A stretch of 64,000 nt of DNA from Pokkaliibacter plantistimulans (GCF_046844695.1 NZ_CP177354.1:4030001-4094000), one strand, 5' to 3'. Counted from the first letter of the stretch, positions 18,714 through 28,232 are shown. A program made the numbers and translations. The notes: a model not told the origin generated them from the letters alone.

Positions 18714-19097
18714 TCACCCTTCACTTTTCGCGACCTTTTCGTAGGCAGCAAAGAGATCGGCAACAAGAACACCGTTGATCGTCATACCTGTCATGTTGGC
18801 ATCAGCAATCTGCACGTTAGACAGGTTCAGATTGCGCAGCGACACACCCGACATATTGATGTTGTGGAATGTGGCATCGCTCAGATTGATGTTCTCGAAG
18901 GTACTACTGGCGAGATTGGCATTGGTGAAGACACAGGCGTGCAGATTGCAGTCCTCAAATCGGGCCTGCTTCAGCACAGCCCAATAGGATGAGTGACTGA
19001 GATCCACCCCGTTGAACGAGGCCTTTCTCATGTCACATCCTGAAAATTCATACCCTTTGAACTGCACATCAGGAAAAGGATTTTTACTCTCAGCCAT
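18714..19097 (-). CDS. Pentapeptide-repeat protein
   Basis: 127 residues built almost wholly of A(D/N)LxX-type pentapeptides (for example CNLHA CVFTN ANLAS STFEN INLSD ATFHN), forming a right-handed quadrilateral beta helix of about four to five coils. Families include DNA-mimic gyrase inhibitors such as Qnr and MfpA, but this one is shorter than Qnr (about 218 residues) and lacks its loops, so quinolone protection is not claimed. The start at 19097 (MAESK) is chosen since GGAGGG lies just upstream; an ATG five codons earlier would precede that site. It is not obviously in an operon. Confidence 0.85.
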   Translation of the reverse strand: MAESKNPFPDVQFKGYEFSGCDMRKASFNGVDLSHSSYWAVLKQARFEDCNLHACVFTNANLASSTFENINLSDATFHNINMSGVSLRNLNLSNVQIADANMTGMTINGVLVADLFAAYEKVAKSEG

Positions 19098-19286
19098 CCT
19101 GCCCTCCTTCATTTACCAACCACCCCGCCATGACCCTGCCTGCTCCCTAAACAATGAACAGGCACCATGAACAGGCACCGTGAGCAGGCGCCAGGGCACA
19201 CCAAGGCTGTTGATAAGGCTAGACGGACAGAATCACAATTTACACCGTTCAACCTTTATCGAAACAATAAGAAAACATTATGACCA

Positions 19287-20435
19287 TCAGGCCAGACCAA
19301 CCCATACCGCGCCGTCACGGCCTGATCGCACCGCACAGTCAATAAAGCGCATGCCCTCCACACCGTCCTCGATACCCGGCAGCAAGGCCGACAGTGCCAC
19401 CTCACCCGTCTGCTGGTAATGACGGATCGCCATTGCGGTATCCCGGTAGAGCGAGGCAAAGGCCTCCAAATACCCTTCCGGATGGCCAGCAGGCACCCGG
19501 CACTCGGCACGCGACAGAGCCGTTGCCCCGGCACCACCGCGGGTCAGCAGTTGAGCAGGTCCGCCATAAGGGGTGAACCACAGCTGATTGGGATGCTCCT
19601 GTGACCACTCCAGCCCACCCTTGTCTCCGTAAAGACGGATGTCCAGACGGTTCTCACATCCGGCAGCGACCTGACTGGCCCACAGCGTGGCGCGGGCGCC
19701 TCCGTGCATCCGCAGTAGTACCTGCACGTTGTCATCCAGCGTACGCCCGGCTACAAAACGGCTCATCTCGGCACACAGCGAAGCCGTCTTCAGCCCGCTG
19801 ATATAGCTCAGTAGCTGATAGGCATGGGTGCCAATGTCACCAATGCAGCCGCCAGCACCGGAGCGCGCAGGATCGGTGCGCCAGCTGGCCTGCTTGTTAC
19901 CGCTCTGCTCCAGCGGCTCGGTCAGCCAGTCCTGGGTATAGTTGACCTGCGCTACCCGCAAAGTGCCGAGTTGTCCGCTAGCCACCATTTCCCGTGCCTG
20001 CCTCACCATGGGGTAACCGGTGTAGGTATGGGTCAGGACAAACAGCGCCCGATGTTGCTGACTAAGCTGTAACAGCGCCTCTGCCTCCTGCAGCGTGGCC
20101 GTCATCGGTTTGTCGCAGATCACATGAATCCCGGCCTGCAGAAAAGCCCTGGCTGCCGGGAAATGCAGATGATTCGGCGTGACTATGGCGACGGCCTCAA
20201 TACCGTCTTCACGCTCGCTTTCCTCCCGGGCCATCACCTCAAAATCACTGTAGATCCGCGCTTGCTCCAGCCCCAGCGCAAGGCCGGAGGCCAGCGCACG
20301 CTCAGGCGTTGACGACAGTGCTCCGGCGACCAGCTCAAACTGATCGTCAATGCGGGCGGCGATACGATGAACGGCGCCGATAAAGGCATCCTGACCACCG
20401 CCTACCATGCCCAGACGGATACGTGGTTTAGTCAT
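19287..20435 (-). CDS. Gfo/Idh/MocA family oxidoreductase
   Basis: 382 residues. NAD(P)-dependent sugar dehydrogenase type: N-terminal Rossmann fold (RLGMVGGGQDAFIGAVH), the catalytic Lys in CDKP (about 110-113) and the catalytic Asp-x3-His pair in GDIGTHAYQL. The last gene of an eight-gene transcript order (binding protein, two permeases, ATPase, isomerase, dehydrogenase, isomerase, this gene). It starts 22 bases after the preceding isomerase stop. In related clusters the pair of such enzymes carries out C3 oxidation and later reduction of a sugar; which step this one takes is not determinable from sequence alone. Confidence 0.9.
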   Translation of the reverse strand: MTKPRIRLGMVGGGQDAFIGAVHRIAARIDDQFELVAGALSSTPERALASGLALGLEQARIYSDFEVMAREESEREDGIEAVAIVTPNHLHFPAARAFLQAGIHVICDKPMTATLQEAEALLQLSQQHRALFVLTHTYTGYPMVRQAREMVASGQLGTLRVAQVNYTQDWLTEPLEQSGNKQASWRTDPARSGAGGCIGDIGTHAYQLLSYISGLKTASLCAEMSRFVAGRTLDDNVQVLLRMHGGARATLWASQVAAGCENRLDIRLYGDKGGLEWSQEHPNQLWFTPYGGPAQLLTRGGAGATALSRAECRVPAGHPEGYLEAFASLYRDTAMAIRHYQQTGEVALSALLPGIEDGVEGMRFIDCAVRSGRDGAVWVGLA

Positions 20436-20457
20436 GGGTTATCTCCCCTGCGTCTGA

Positions 20458-21510
20458 TTACAACCCCAGAATGGCCCGATTACGTCCACGGTCAGTCGCC
20501 GCACCGGCAAAGTCATCAAAGGCTTTATCCGTGACCCGAATAATATGATCGCGGATAAAGGCAGCCCCCTCGCTTGCGCCGTCTTCGGGGTGTTTGAGGC
20601 AGCACTCCCACTCCAGTACCGCCCAGCCATCAAAATCCATGGCCGCCAGCCGCGAAAAGATGGCCTTGAAATCGACCTGGCCGTCACCCAGCGATCGGAA
20701 GCGCCCCGGCCGCTGCAGCCAGTCCTGATAGCCACCGTATACGCCGCTGCGGCCGTTGCCATTGAGTTCGGCATCCTTGACATGGAACATCTTGACCCGC
20801 TCGCCGTAAATATCGAGAAAGGCCAGATAATCCAGCGCCTGCAGCACGAAGTGGCTGGGGTCATACAGGATGTGACAGCGCGGATGCTGATCCACTGCCG
20901 CCAGAAAACGCTCGAAGGTGGCGCCGTCGTGCAGGTCTTCACCGGGATGGATCTCGTAACACAGATCGACGCCCTGCTCATCAAAGGCATCCAGAATAGG
21001 CCGCCAGCGCTGCCCCAGTTCAGCAAAACCTTCCTCTACCAGCCCGGCCGGACGCTGTGGCCAGGGGTAGAGAAACGGCCACAGCAACGCTCCGGAAAAG
21101 GTAGCGTGAGCCTGCAGGCCCAGCCGCCGCGAGGCTTTTGCCGCCAGCTTCAGCTGCTGCACTGCCCATGCCTGACGCTCTGCCGGTTTGCCACGCAGAG
21201 GCTCAGGCGCAAAGGCATCAAACAGCGCGTCGTACACCGGATGCACCGCGACCAGCTGCCCCTGCAGGTGGGTAGACAACTCGGTGATGACAATGCCGTG
21301 TTCCGCTGCACTACCGGTGACCTCATCACAGTAGGTCTGTGATTCCGCCGCCAGCGCCAGATCAAACAGGCGGGCATCATTGCTCGGCAACTGAACCCCT
21401 TTGAAGCCCTTGTCAGCGGCCCACTGGCAGATGGCCGCCAGAGAGTTGAACGGAGGCTGGTCTCCGGCAAACTGAGCCAGAAAGATGGCCGGTCCTTTGA
21501 TGGTTTTCAT
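20458..21510 (-). CDS. Sugar phosphate isomerase/epimerase-like TIM-barrel enzyme
   Basis: 350 residues, AP-endonuclease-2-type TIM barrel. Metal-binding residues are recognisable in YEIHPGE, ILYDPSHF, FHVKDAE and WECCLKH. The start at 21510 has GGAGGAG close upstream; a longer open frame to 21630 overlaps the preceding gene and was rejected. Family members are isomerases, epimerases, dehydratases or lyases. Paired with a second barrel enzyme (22809-23555) and two dehydrogenases, the set matches the LgdB1/LgdB2-type eliminase and hydratase of levoglucosan catabolism; that assignment is inference. Confidence 0.88.
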   Translation of the reverse strand: MKTIKGPAIFLAQFAGDQPPFNSLAAICQWAADKGFKGVQLPSNDARLFDLALAAESQTYCDEVTGSAAEHGIVITELSTHLQGQLVAVHPVYDALFDAFAPEPLRGKPAERQAWAVQQLKLAAKASRRLGLQAHATFSGALLWPFLYPWPQRPAGLVEEGFAELGQRWRPILDAFDEQGVDLCYEIHPGEDLHDGATFERFLAAVDQHPRCHILYDPSHFVLQALDYLAFLDIYGERVKMFHVKDAELNGNGRSGVYGGYQDWLQRPGRFRSLGDGQVDFKAIFSRLAAMDFDGWAVLEWECCLKHPEDGASEGAAFIRDHIIRVTDKAFDDFAGAATDRGRNRAILGL

Positions 21511-21523
21511 CGCAACTCCTCCG

Positions 21524-22720
21524 TCAGTGAGGCTGGCGCAGCAAGGCGCGGGCAGCCTGAGGATCAAGGGCAGGCGGACGCTCACAGTACGTCTGCAGCT
21601 CGACAAACTGACCCGTTTCGCCGGATTCAAGAATGGCCGTCATCACCTCGATGCCATGCAGCGTGCGTGACAGCGAACAGCGTGGCTCCTCACCCAGTAA
21701 CAGTGCCTGCGCCATTTCGGCCAGCCCTGCGGTGCGATAGTTAGCGAACTTCGGTGCCTCTGCCGGATAGTTGGGCAGGCTGAACGGGTGATCCCAGGGT
21801 TGCAGCAGCTGGGCCTCGCCACTGCGCTCGGTGTAACGCACATCACCACCAAAGAAGTTGGGGTCCGGCACATAGATCGACCCTTCGCTGCCATACAGCT
21901 CCATATTGCCGTGACGATGCGCCCAGACATCCCAGCTGGCGCCCAGGGTTACGGTGGCACCGTTGTGGAACTGCAACAGAGCATGAATGGTGGTCGGGGT
22001 CTCCACCTCAATCAGCTGACCTTTGCGTGGCTCACTGCTGATCACCCGCTGCTTGCTGGGAATGGCACTGATGGCAGCCACCCGTTTGACCGGCCCGATC
22101 AGGTTGATCAGGTTGGCGATGTAGTAAGGCCCAAGGTCAAGCACGGGGCCTCCGCCATGCTTGAAGAAGAAATCAGGGTTAGGATGCCAGTGCTCCATAC
22201 CATGGCTCATCACATGGCAGGTGCCGCCAACAATGGTCCCCAGCCTGCCGCTGTCGATCAGATCACGCGCCTGCTGATGAGCACCGCCGAGGAAGGTGTC
22301 CGGTGCACAGCCAACCGCCAGCCCGCGGGATGTGGCGGCCTGCTGCAAGGCCAGCCCCTGTTCCAGCTCCAGCACAAGCGGCTTCTCCGAGTACACGTGC
22401 TTGCCTGCTTCCAGAATGGCCATGGACACATCAAAGTGTGCTGCCGGTACGGTCAGATTGATGATGATGTCGATATCCGTGCTGGCCAGCAGCGCTTCGA
22501 TACTGCGCGAGGCGATGCCGAACTCCCGGGCACGGGCGTCAGCTGCAGCACTGTTCAGGTCGGCACAGGCGCGCATTTCTATGCCGTGAAATAGCGGTGC
22601 CAGCTTGAGGTAGGCAGCGGAGATATTACCGCAGCCGATAATACCGACGCCCAGCACGCGTTCCTGCCCGGCGCTCTGGCTGCCATTGATGTTCCCCTGA
22701 GGATGACTGTGGTTGGTCAT
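21524..22720 (-). CDS. Gfo/Idh/MocA family oxidoreductase (second)
   Basis: 398 residues with a short low-complexity N-terminus followed by the Rossmann motif GVGIIGCGNISAAYL. The catalytic Lys lies in YSEKPL. The usual Asp-x3-His is replaced by Asp-x3-Tyr in LDLGPYY, so proton transfer may differ from the first enzyme. C-terminal domain with the central beta sheet is complete. Ends 13 bases before the next gene starts, so it is translated from the same message as its neighbours. The two dehydrogenases share only modest similarity, arguing for two distinct steps instead of a recent duplication. Confidence 0.9.
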   Translation of the reverse strand: MTNHSHPQGNINGSQSAGQERVLGVGIIGCGNISAAYLKLAPLFHGIEMRACADLNSAAADARAREFGIASRSIEALLASTDIDIIINLTVPAAHFDVSMAILEAGKHVYSEKPLVLELEQGLALQQAATSRGLAVGCAPDTFLGGAHQQARDLIDSGRLGTIVGGTCHVMSHGMEHWHPNPDFFFKHGGGPVLDLGPYYIANLINLIGPVKRVAAISAIPSKQRVISSEPRKGQLIEVETPTTIHALLQFHNGATVTLGASWDVWAHRHGNMELYGSEGSIYVPDPNFFGGDVRYTERSGEAQLLQPWDHPFSLPNYPAEAPKFANYRTAGLAEMAQALLLGEEPRCSLSRTLHGIEVMTAILESGETGQFVELQTYCERPPALDPQAARALLRQPH

Positions 22721-22734
22721 GATTCCGTGTCCTT

Positions 22735-22822
22735 ATCAAAAATGCTCGGATCAAAATGCTCAGATCAAAATGTTCAGGTCAAAGTGGCTTGGGTCACAGT
22801 GGCTTGGGTCACAGTGCATGGG
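22735..22822. repeat. Six-unit tandem repeat of 14-15 bases
   Basis: Units start at 22735, 22750, 22764, 22778, 22793 and 22808. The first three read ATCAAAATGCTCAG with small changes, the last three GTCACAGTGGCTTGG with small changes. The stop codon of the upstream isomerase (minus strand, 22809-22811) lies in the sixth unit, and the array fills nearly all of the gap to the next gene. Confidence 0.9.
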
Positions 22823-23555
22823 CAGTGCTGAGCGAACGGGCGGCAAAACGCGCCAGATCGCTGGGGTTGTCGTGCTCCATGACAAATACCCTGGCAGGCG
22901 TGGCCTGCAGTGCCCGCCAGATAGTTGACCAGTCCATGACGCCATGGCCCAGATCGGCCCAGCCGTCTTCATCGCGGCATTCACCCACCGCGGCAATATC
23001 CTTCAGATGGGCAGCGCAGATACGGGCGCCGTACTCACTGATCCAGTGCAGCGGGTTGGCTCCACCGCGTACCACCCAGGCGACATCGACTTCCCATTGC
23101 ATGCCAGGTGCACCTTCCAGCAGTAACGCCATGGGGATGCCACCGTCCGGCAGCGCTTTCAGCTCAAAATCATGGTTGTGCCAGGCAAAGCCGAAGCCCT
23201 CCTGCTTAAGCTGCTGAGCCACCTGCTCCAGCTCTGCGGCAAAGGCCAGCCAGCCCTCGCTGTCGGTGGGCCGGGCATCGGGCAGCAGATAGGGGCAGAT
23301 CACCGTATGCATGCCCAGTGTGCGGGCGATATGCACGGCATCGGCAAAGTGATGCTTCAGCATGTCCCAGCCGAAATGCCCCGTCGGCATGGTCAGGCCC
23401 GACGCCTGCAGTGCCTGCTGCAGCTCATCCAGCTGTGGATACAGGCCGCCATAGCCTTCCACCTGGCTGTAGCCTGTTTTTGCCAGCAATTGCAGGGTCT
23501 GCGCCAGTGGGGGGAAGTTACGGGCGCTGTACAGTTGAAAAGACCAATCCGCCAT
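22809..23555 (-). CDS. Sugar phosphate isomerase/epimerase-like TIM-barrel enzyme (second)
   Basis: 248 residues, a compact AP-endonuclease-2 barrel opening WSFQLYSARNFPPL. Metal-site stretches are FAWHNHDFE, WEVDVAWV, AAHLKDI and FVMEHDN. It resembles the short-barrel members used as lyases or hydratases in sugar-keto pathways more than xylose isomerase. Lies between the ABC ATPase gene and the second dehydrogenase gene in the same direction. The C-terminal stop falls within a tandem repeat, so the terminal few residues may be recently altered. Confidence 0.88.
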   Translation of the reverse strand: MADWSFQLYSARNFPPLAQTLQLLAKTGYSQVEGYGGLYPQLDELQQALQASGLTMPTGHFGWDMLKHHFADAVHIARTLGMHTVICPYLLPDARPTDSEGWLAFAAELEQVAQQLKQEGFGFAWHNHDFELKALPDGGIPMALLLEGAPGMQWEVDVAWVVRGGANPLHWISEYGARICAAHLKDIAAVGECRDEDGWADLGHGVMDWSTIWRALQATPARVFVMEHDNPSDLARFAARSLSTAHAL

Positions 23556-23623
23556 GATGATTTCCTCGATGGCATCGCCCTCTGGCGACGCTAGTTATTG
23601 TTGGTTAGAAATTAGGCTCGCTG

Positions 23624-24760
23624 TCAGATTCGTTCGCCGCTGCGAGCGTCAAAGCAGGACGCCCGCGCCGGGTCAAAACCGATCAGTAGCCGGTCTCCCG
23701 GTTTCAGATTCAGCTCGGTATCGGTACGAAAGGAAAAGGCCTGCCCTGCCAGGCGGGTCCAGGCCAGGGTATCGCTGCCCATAGGCTCGACGATTTCTAC
23801 CCCGACCTCCTGGCAGACAGGCAAGGCAGTGGCGGCCTCACCCACCACCACATGCTCTGGTCGCACCCCCAGCTCCACCGCCTTGCTGCCGGTCAGATCG
23901 GCACAAAACGGATAGTGGGTCAGCGGCACGCTCAGTCCGGCCAGTGCGCTGTCCGCGATAAACCAGGGCTGGCTGTCCTGCAGCTGTAACTGTCCCTGCA
24001 GGAAGTTCATGCCGGGGGAGCCGATAAACCCGGCCACAAAGCGATTGACCGGCTTGTTGTAGATGGTCTGCGGCGTGTCCAGTTGCTGGATCACCCCCTC
24101 CTTCATGATGGCTATGCGGTCTGCCAGGGTCAGCGCTTCGATCTGGTCATGGGTGACATAGATCATGGTGTTATTGAGCTGCTGATGCAGACGCTTGATC
24201 TCCACCCGCAGCTCGGTACGCAACTTGGCGTCGAGGTTGGACAGCGGCTCATCGAACAGGAATACATCCACATCACGCACCAGTGCCCGGCCAATGGCCA
24301 CCCGCTGCCGCTGTCCGCCAGACAGTGCTGCAGGCTTGCGCTGCAGCAAGGGCGTGAGGTGCAGCATCTCTGCCGCCTTGCTGACCCGGCGCTGAATTTC
24401 CTCCTTGTTGACCCCGGCGACCTTGAGCGCAAAAGACAGGTTCTTTTCCACCGTCATCTGCGGGTACAGGGCGTATGACTGGAACACCATGGCAATATCA
24501 CGGTCCTTGGGTTCTTCCCAGGTCACGTCACGATCATTGATCAGAATCTGACCGTCGGTGATATCCAGCAACCCGGCGATGCAGTTCAGCAGCGTGGACT
24601 TGCCACAGCCGGAAGAGCCCAGCAGCACCAGAAACTCGCCCTTGTGAATGTTCAGATTGAGTGAGCGCAGCACCCGTACGCCGTCAAAGTCCAGATCAAG
24701 ATCGCGAATGGCGACGCTGTATGGGTTATCCGCGCGGGCAGCTGTTGAGAGATGAGTCAT
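23624..24760 (-). CDS. CUT1-type sugar ABC transporter ATP-binding protein (UgpC/MalK-like)
   Basis: 378 residues. Walker A GSSGCGKST, Q loop VFQSYALYPQMTV, signature LSGGQRQRVAIGRALV, Walker B VFLFDEPLSNLD and switch His in YVTHDQ are all intact; the C-terminal ~140 residues form the MalK-type TOBE/regulatory domain. It powers the two permeases encoded directly upstream (27 bases between stop and start). MalK-type subunits can be shared among importers, but the placement here argues for a dedicated subunit. Confidence 0.93.
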   Translation of the reverse strand: MTHLSTAARADNPYSVAIRDLDLDFDGVRVLRSLNLNIHKGEFLVLLGSSGCGKSTLLNCIAGLLDITDGQILINDRDVTWEEPKDRDIAMVFQSYALYPQMTVEKNLSFALKVAGVNKEEIQRRVSKAAEMLHLTPLLQRKPAALSGGQRQRVAIGRALVRDVDVFLFDEPLSNLDAKLRTELRVEIKRLHQQLNNTMIYVTHDQIEALTLADRIAIMKEGVIQQLDTPQTIYNKPVNRFVAGFIGSPGMNFLQGQLQLQDSQPWFIADSALAGLSVPLTHYPFCADLTGSKAVELGVRPEHVVVGEAATALPVCQEVGVEIVEPMGSDTLAWTRLAGQAFSFRTDTELNLKPGDRLLIGFDPARASCFDARSGERI

Positions 24761-24787
24761 GGGAATTTCTCCTGTTCGCAGCAGTGA

Positions 24788-25873
24788 TCAGCCTTTGACG
24801 GCACCGGAAGCAATACCCCGTACGAAGTACTTGCCTGACAGCAGATACACGGCCAGAGGCACCGCCGCCGTCAGCATGGTAGCCGCCATGTTGACGTTGT
24901 ACTCACGCACACCGTAGGTCGTGGTGACGATATTGTTCAGCTGCACTGTCATCGGCAGATTGTCGGAGCCTGCGAAGATCAGCCCCAGCAGGTAGTCGTT
25001 CCAGATATTGGTGGTCTGCAGAATGACGGCGACGATGATGATAGGTACCGCCAGCGGCAGCATGATCTGCAGAAAGATCTGCCAGAACCCGGCACCGTCG
25101 ATGCGTGCTGCCTTGAACAGCTCGCTGGGCAGGGAGGCGAAGTAGTTACGGAACAGCAGGGTCATGATCGGCATGCCGAACATGGTGTGGACCAGAATGA
25201 TGCTGGTCAGGGTGCCGTACAGACCGACTTCCCGGAATCCGATGATCATCGGGTAGATCACCACCTGATAAGGCACAAAGGCGCCAAATACCAGAATGCC
25301 GAACAGCAGGTTGGCCCCCCTGAAACGCCAGAACGACAGGGCGTAACCATTGATGGAGCCAATCAGGATCGACAGCGCCACACTGGGCAGCGTGATCTTG
25401 ATGGAGTTAAAAAAGCCGGCCTGAATACCTTCACAGGTCACCCCGGTACAGGCCTGTGACCAGGCTTTGATCCAGGCAGCAAAGGTGGGGTCACCGGGCA
25501 GACTGAACAGCTGGCCGAGGCGAATTTCCGGCATGCCTTTCATGGAGGTGATGATCATCACGTACAGTGGAATGGCGAAAAACAGTGCCGAGAGCAGCAG
25601 GAAGCCATAGATACCGAGACGGCCATAGCGTTGCTGCGTACGGCGACGGCTGGCAGGTTTAGGCTGCACGCTGTCCGTTTGCCCCAGCTGCTGCAGGGCA
25701 GCGGTCGCCAGCGCTTCAGCGGTGCCTTCGTCCACCTGCGTCTCTACAACAGCAGTTGCTCTCACTGCCACCGCTGCCGTACTGCGACGTCGGACCCGGG
25801 GGGAGACCGAGCGCGGTGTGACTGCTGCACGCCCGATCAGGCTGGAATGGGTCATCCCATCGATTTTGGCCAT
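24788..25873 (-). CDS. Carbohydrate ABC transporter permease (MalG-like) with long N-terminal extension
   Basis: 361 residues from the ATG at 25873 (AAGGA upstream). Six transmembrane segments from about residue 85, and the EAA loop AARIDGAGFWQIFLQIMLPL. MalG-like subunits usually begin their first helix by residue 10-20; here ~84 residues of Ala/Thr/Arg-rich, likely disordered sequence precede it, with no better start inside. An open frame further upstream (25948) lacks a ribosome site. Forms the translocation channel with the next subunit. Confidence 0.9.
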   Translation of the reverse strand: MAKIDGMTHSSLIGRAAVTPRSVSPRVRRRSTAAVAVRATAVVETQVDEGTAEALATAALQQLGQTDSVQPKPASRRRTQQRYGRLGIYGFLLLSALFFAIPLYVMIITSMKGMPEIRLGQLFSLPGDPTFAAWIKAWSQACTGVTCEGIQAGFFNSIKITLPSVALSILIGSINGYALSFWRFRGANLLFGILVFGAFVPYQVVIYPMIIGFREVGLYGTLTSIILVHTMFGMPIMTLLFRNYFASLPSELFKAARIDGAGFWQIFLQIMLPLAVPIIIVAVILQTTNIWNDYLLGLIFAGSDNLPMTVQLNNIVTTTYGVREYNVNMAATMLTAAVPLAVYLLSGKYFVRGIASGAVKG

Positions 25874-25948
25874 GGTCGTTATCCTTGTTGTGGCTTGGGG
25901 TCGGTCGATAATCCTCTGCGCAACACGCAGCAGCTCACGACTCAACAC

Positions 25949-26863
25949 TCAGGGACGCGCACCGCGGCGCACATACTCGTTATAGACCCAGGGGCCTACC
26001 AGTAGCAGAATCGGCAATAGCATCATGGTGGCCGCAGCCATCCCCTGCCCGGCATTGCCGCGCTCGGTGATGTAGTCGATCACGAACTTGGCAGGCACTT
26101 CGGTCGAGATACCGGGGCCACCGCCGGTCTGCGCCACGATCAGGTCATACACCTTGACCACACTGGCGCCGAGCAGCACCACCGAGGTCACCACCACCGG
26201 CCGCATCATCGGCAACACAATGAACAGATAGGTCTGCCAGGTGGGGATGCCATCGACCCGTGCCGCCTTCCAGATATCGCTGTCGATACCACGCAGGCCC
26301 GCCAGCATCAGGGCCATGATCAGCCCCGAGGACTGCCAGGCGGCGGCGATGATGACGCCATAGATGGCAAAATCAGGGTCGGTCAGCGGGGCAAAACTGA
26401 AGCTGCTCCAGCCCCAGCTGCGTACCTCGTTCTGGATGCCGAGACTGGGCTCCAGCATCCACTGCCAGACCAGCCCGGTCACCACGAAAGACATGGCATA
26501 GGGATAGAGAAAGACGGTACGGAAGGCACTTTCCATCCGCACTTTCTGATCCATCAGCACCGCCAGCAGAAAGCCGACCAGCAGGCAGATGGCAATAAAC
26601 AGCACACCAAAGATCAGCAGATTCTCCACCGATGCCAGCCAGCGACTGGTGTGCCAGAGACGGCCGAACTGATCGAAACCGACAAAATCAAAGGTCGGGA
26701 AGCGTTTGGTTCTGGTGAATGCCAGTACCACCGAATACACCACACAGACCACGAAGATACCGATGGCCGTCAGGGCCATGGGCGTGGTTGCCAGCAGCGG
26801 ACGCCACTGCCAGCGTTTGCGGGCAGCGCCTGCCCGCCCGGACTGAGATGCAGATGAAGACAT
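25949..26863 (-). CDS. Carbohydrate ABC transporter permease (MalF-like)
   Basis: 304 residues, six predicted transmembrane helices; first at about 27-49 (TPMALTAIGIFVVCVVYSVV). EAA loop KAARVDGIPTWQTYLFIVLP, which docks with the ATPase. Resembles GtsB of the Pseudomonas glucose importer. Lies between the binding protein and the MalG-like permease, the standard CUT1 order. The start codon is preceded by a GGGGGA segment. Confidence 0.92.
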   Translation of the reverse strand: MSSSASQSGRAGAARKRWQWRPLLATTPMALTAIGIFVVCVVYSVVLAFTRTKRFPTFDFVGFDQFGRLWHTSRWLASVENLLIFGVLFIAICLLVGFLLAVLMDQKVRMESAFRTVFLYPYAMSFVVTGLVWQWMLEPSLGIQNEVRSWGWSSFSFAPLTDPDFAIYGVIIAAAWQSSGLIMALMLAGLRGIDSDIWKAARVDGIPTWQTYLFIVLPMMRPVVVTSVVLLGASVVKVYDLIVAQTGGGPGISTEVPAKFVIDYITERGNAGQGMAAATMMLLPILLLVGPWVYNEYVRRGARP

Positions 26864-26993
26864 AGGGCTCCCCCCTGATAGCGGGGCCAGCGTAACCGGC
26901 CCGTCATACTCAGAACGTACTCATCATCGGCGATCCTCTGGCCCTGCGGCGTTGCACACCGTGCAGGGCCCTGTCGCTGATGGGTGAACGCTC

Positions 26994-28232
26994 TCAGTCA
27001 GCGTCGCCGATAATCTCGACAAAGCGTTGCTGGGCTGCATCCACCGTCATATCTGGCGTGCTCCAGTATTCCGTCAGGAGATCTTCGATCTGCCCGCGGG
27101 TATCAGGGGTAATAAAGAGGGCATAGCCCTGCACGATGGCATCAGGTCGCTTAAGCAGCGCCAGGCCCTTCTTGATGCAGGCATCGGCCAGACTCATGTC
27201 CACATCATCACGAATGGGCAGTGACCCCTTGGCGTTGTTGAACAGCGTCTGTACCCGTGCGTCCACCAGCATGGAAGCCAGCTTGAACTGCGCCTGAGTG
27301 ACTGCCGGGTCTTTCTGTTTGGGAAAGATAAAGACGTCACCATTGGTGGTCAGATAAGGCTCAGGTGACGGGCCGGGAATGCAGTCATAGTCCTCACCCG
27401 GCTGTTTACCAGCCAGCACGAACTCACCGCGCGCCCAGTCACCCATGACCTGAGCCGCCGCCTTGCCAGTGATGACCAGATTGGTGGTGTCGTTCCAGTT
27501 GCGGCCGGCCATGCCCTGATCGGTGTACTGGCGCAGCTCACCCATGGTTTCAAACACCTTGCGTACCGCGCTGCCTCCGGCAACATCGGCATTCTTGTCA
27601 CGCCAGACCTGATACCAGACATCCTTACCCGCCATGCCCAGCAACATGTCGCGAAACAGCAGAAACTCCTGCCAGGGCTGACCACCCTGCGCCAGCGGAA
27701 TAAAGCCCGCCGCCTTGATTTTGGGAGCAGACTCCAGAAAGTCCTGCCAGGTCGTAGGCTCGGTTACACCCGCCTGCTGATAGACCTTGCGGTTAACCCA
27801 GATCCATTGTTCCGAGTGCAGGTTGACGGGCACGCAGTAGACTTTGCCGTCTTTCTGACAGGGTCCGAAGATAGCGGGAGGCCGGATAAACGAAGCCCAC
27901 TGCTCTTTGTCAGCCACGCTGCTCAAATCCTGCAGCAGACCGGCATTGATCAGCTCTTCAAACTGACGTGAAGTATTGAACTGCGCCGCTCCCGGTGGCG
28001 TGCCACCAAAGATGCGCTGATAGGCCACGGCACGGGCATTCTCACCCTGAGCAATGGCACTGTCTTTCCATTTGTCGGCCCCCAGCTGGTCAAACTCCCT
28101 GGCCAGCACGGACACCGCCGCCTGCTCACCGCCAGAGGTCCACCAGTGAATCACTTCAAGATCGGCAGCCTGCGCAGGCAGTTGCCAGAGGGCTGCAGAC
28201 AGGGCTGCAGCCAGTGGAATCGTGTATTTCAT
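26994..28232 (-). CDS. Sugar ABC transporter substrate-binding protein (GtsA-like)
   Basis: 412 residues with a Sec signal peptide (cleavage after AQA, about residue 22). Begins DLEVIHWWTSGGEQAAV, a hallmark of glucose/mannose-type periplasmic binding proteins of the CUT1 class (extracellular_1 family). Sugar-stacking Trp residues are plentiful (for example SEQWIWVNRK, VMGDWARGEF). Captures the substrate for the two permeases. First gene of the operon, divergent from the LacI regulator. The sugar cannot be read from sequence; enzyme content suggests a non-phosphorylated glycoside or anhydrosugar. Confidence 0.92.
   Translation of the reverse strand: MKYTIPLAAALSAALWQLPAQAADLEVIHWWTSGGEQAAVSVLAREFDQLGADKWKDSAIAQGENARAVAYQRIFGGTPPGAAQFNTSRQFEELINAGLLQDLSSVADKEQWASFIRPPAIFGPCQKDGKVYCVPVNLHSEQWIWVNRKVYQQAGVTEPTTWQDFLESAPKIKAAGFIPLAQGGQPWQEFLLFRDMLLGMAGKDVWYQVWRDKNADVAGGSAVRKVFETMGELRQYTDQGMAGRNWNDTTNLVITGKAAAQVMGDWARGEFVLAGKQPGEDYDCIPGPSPEPYLTTNGDVFIFPKQKDPAVTQAQFKLASMLVDARVQTLFNNAKGSLPIRDDVDMSLADACIKKGLALLKRPDAIVQGYALFITPDTRGQIEDLLTEYWSTPDMTVDAAQQRFVEIIGDAD

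Noticed and set aside
18714..19097. Qnr-type quinolone protection protein
   Set aside because: Too short and without the loops needed for gyrase interaction; only the pentapeptide fold is supported.
22735..22822. CRISPR-like short repeat array
   Set aside because: Units are contiguous, without spacers, and only 14-15 bases long.
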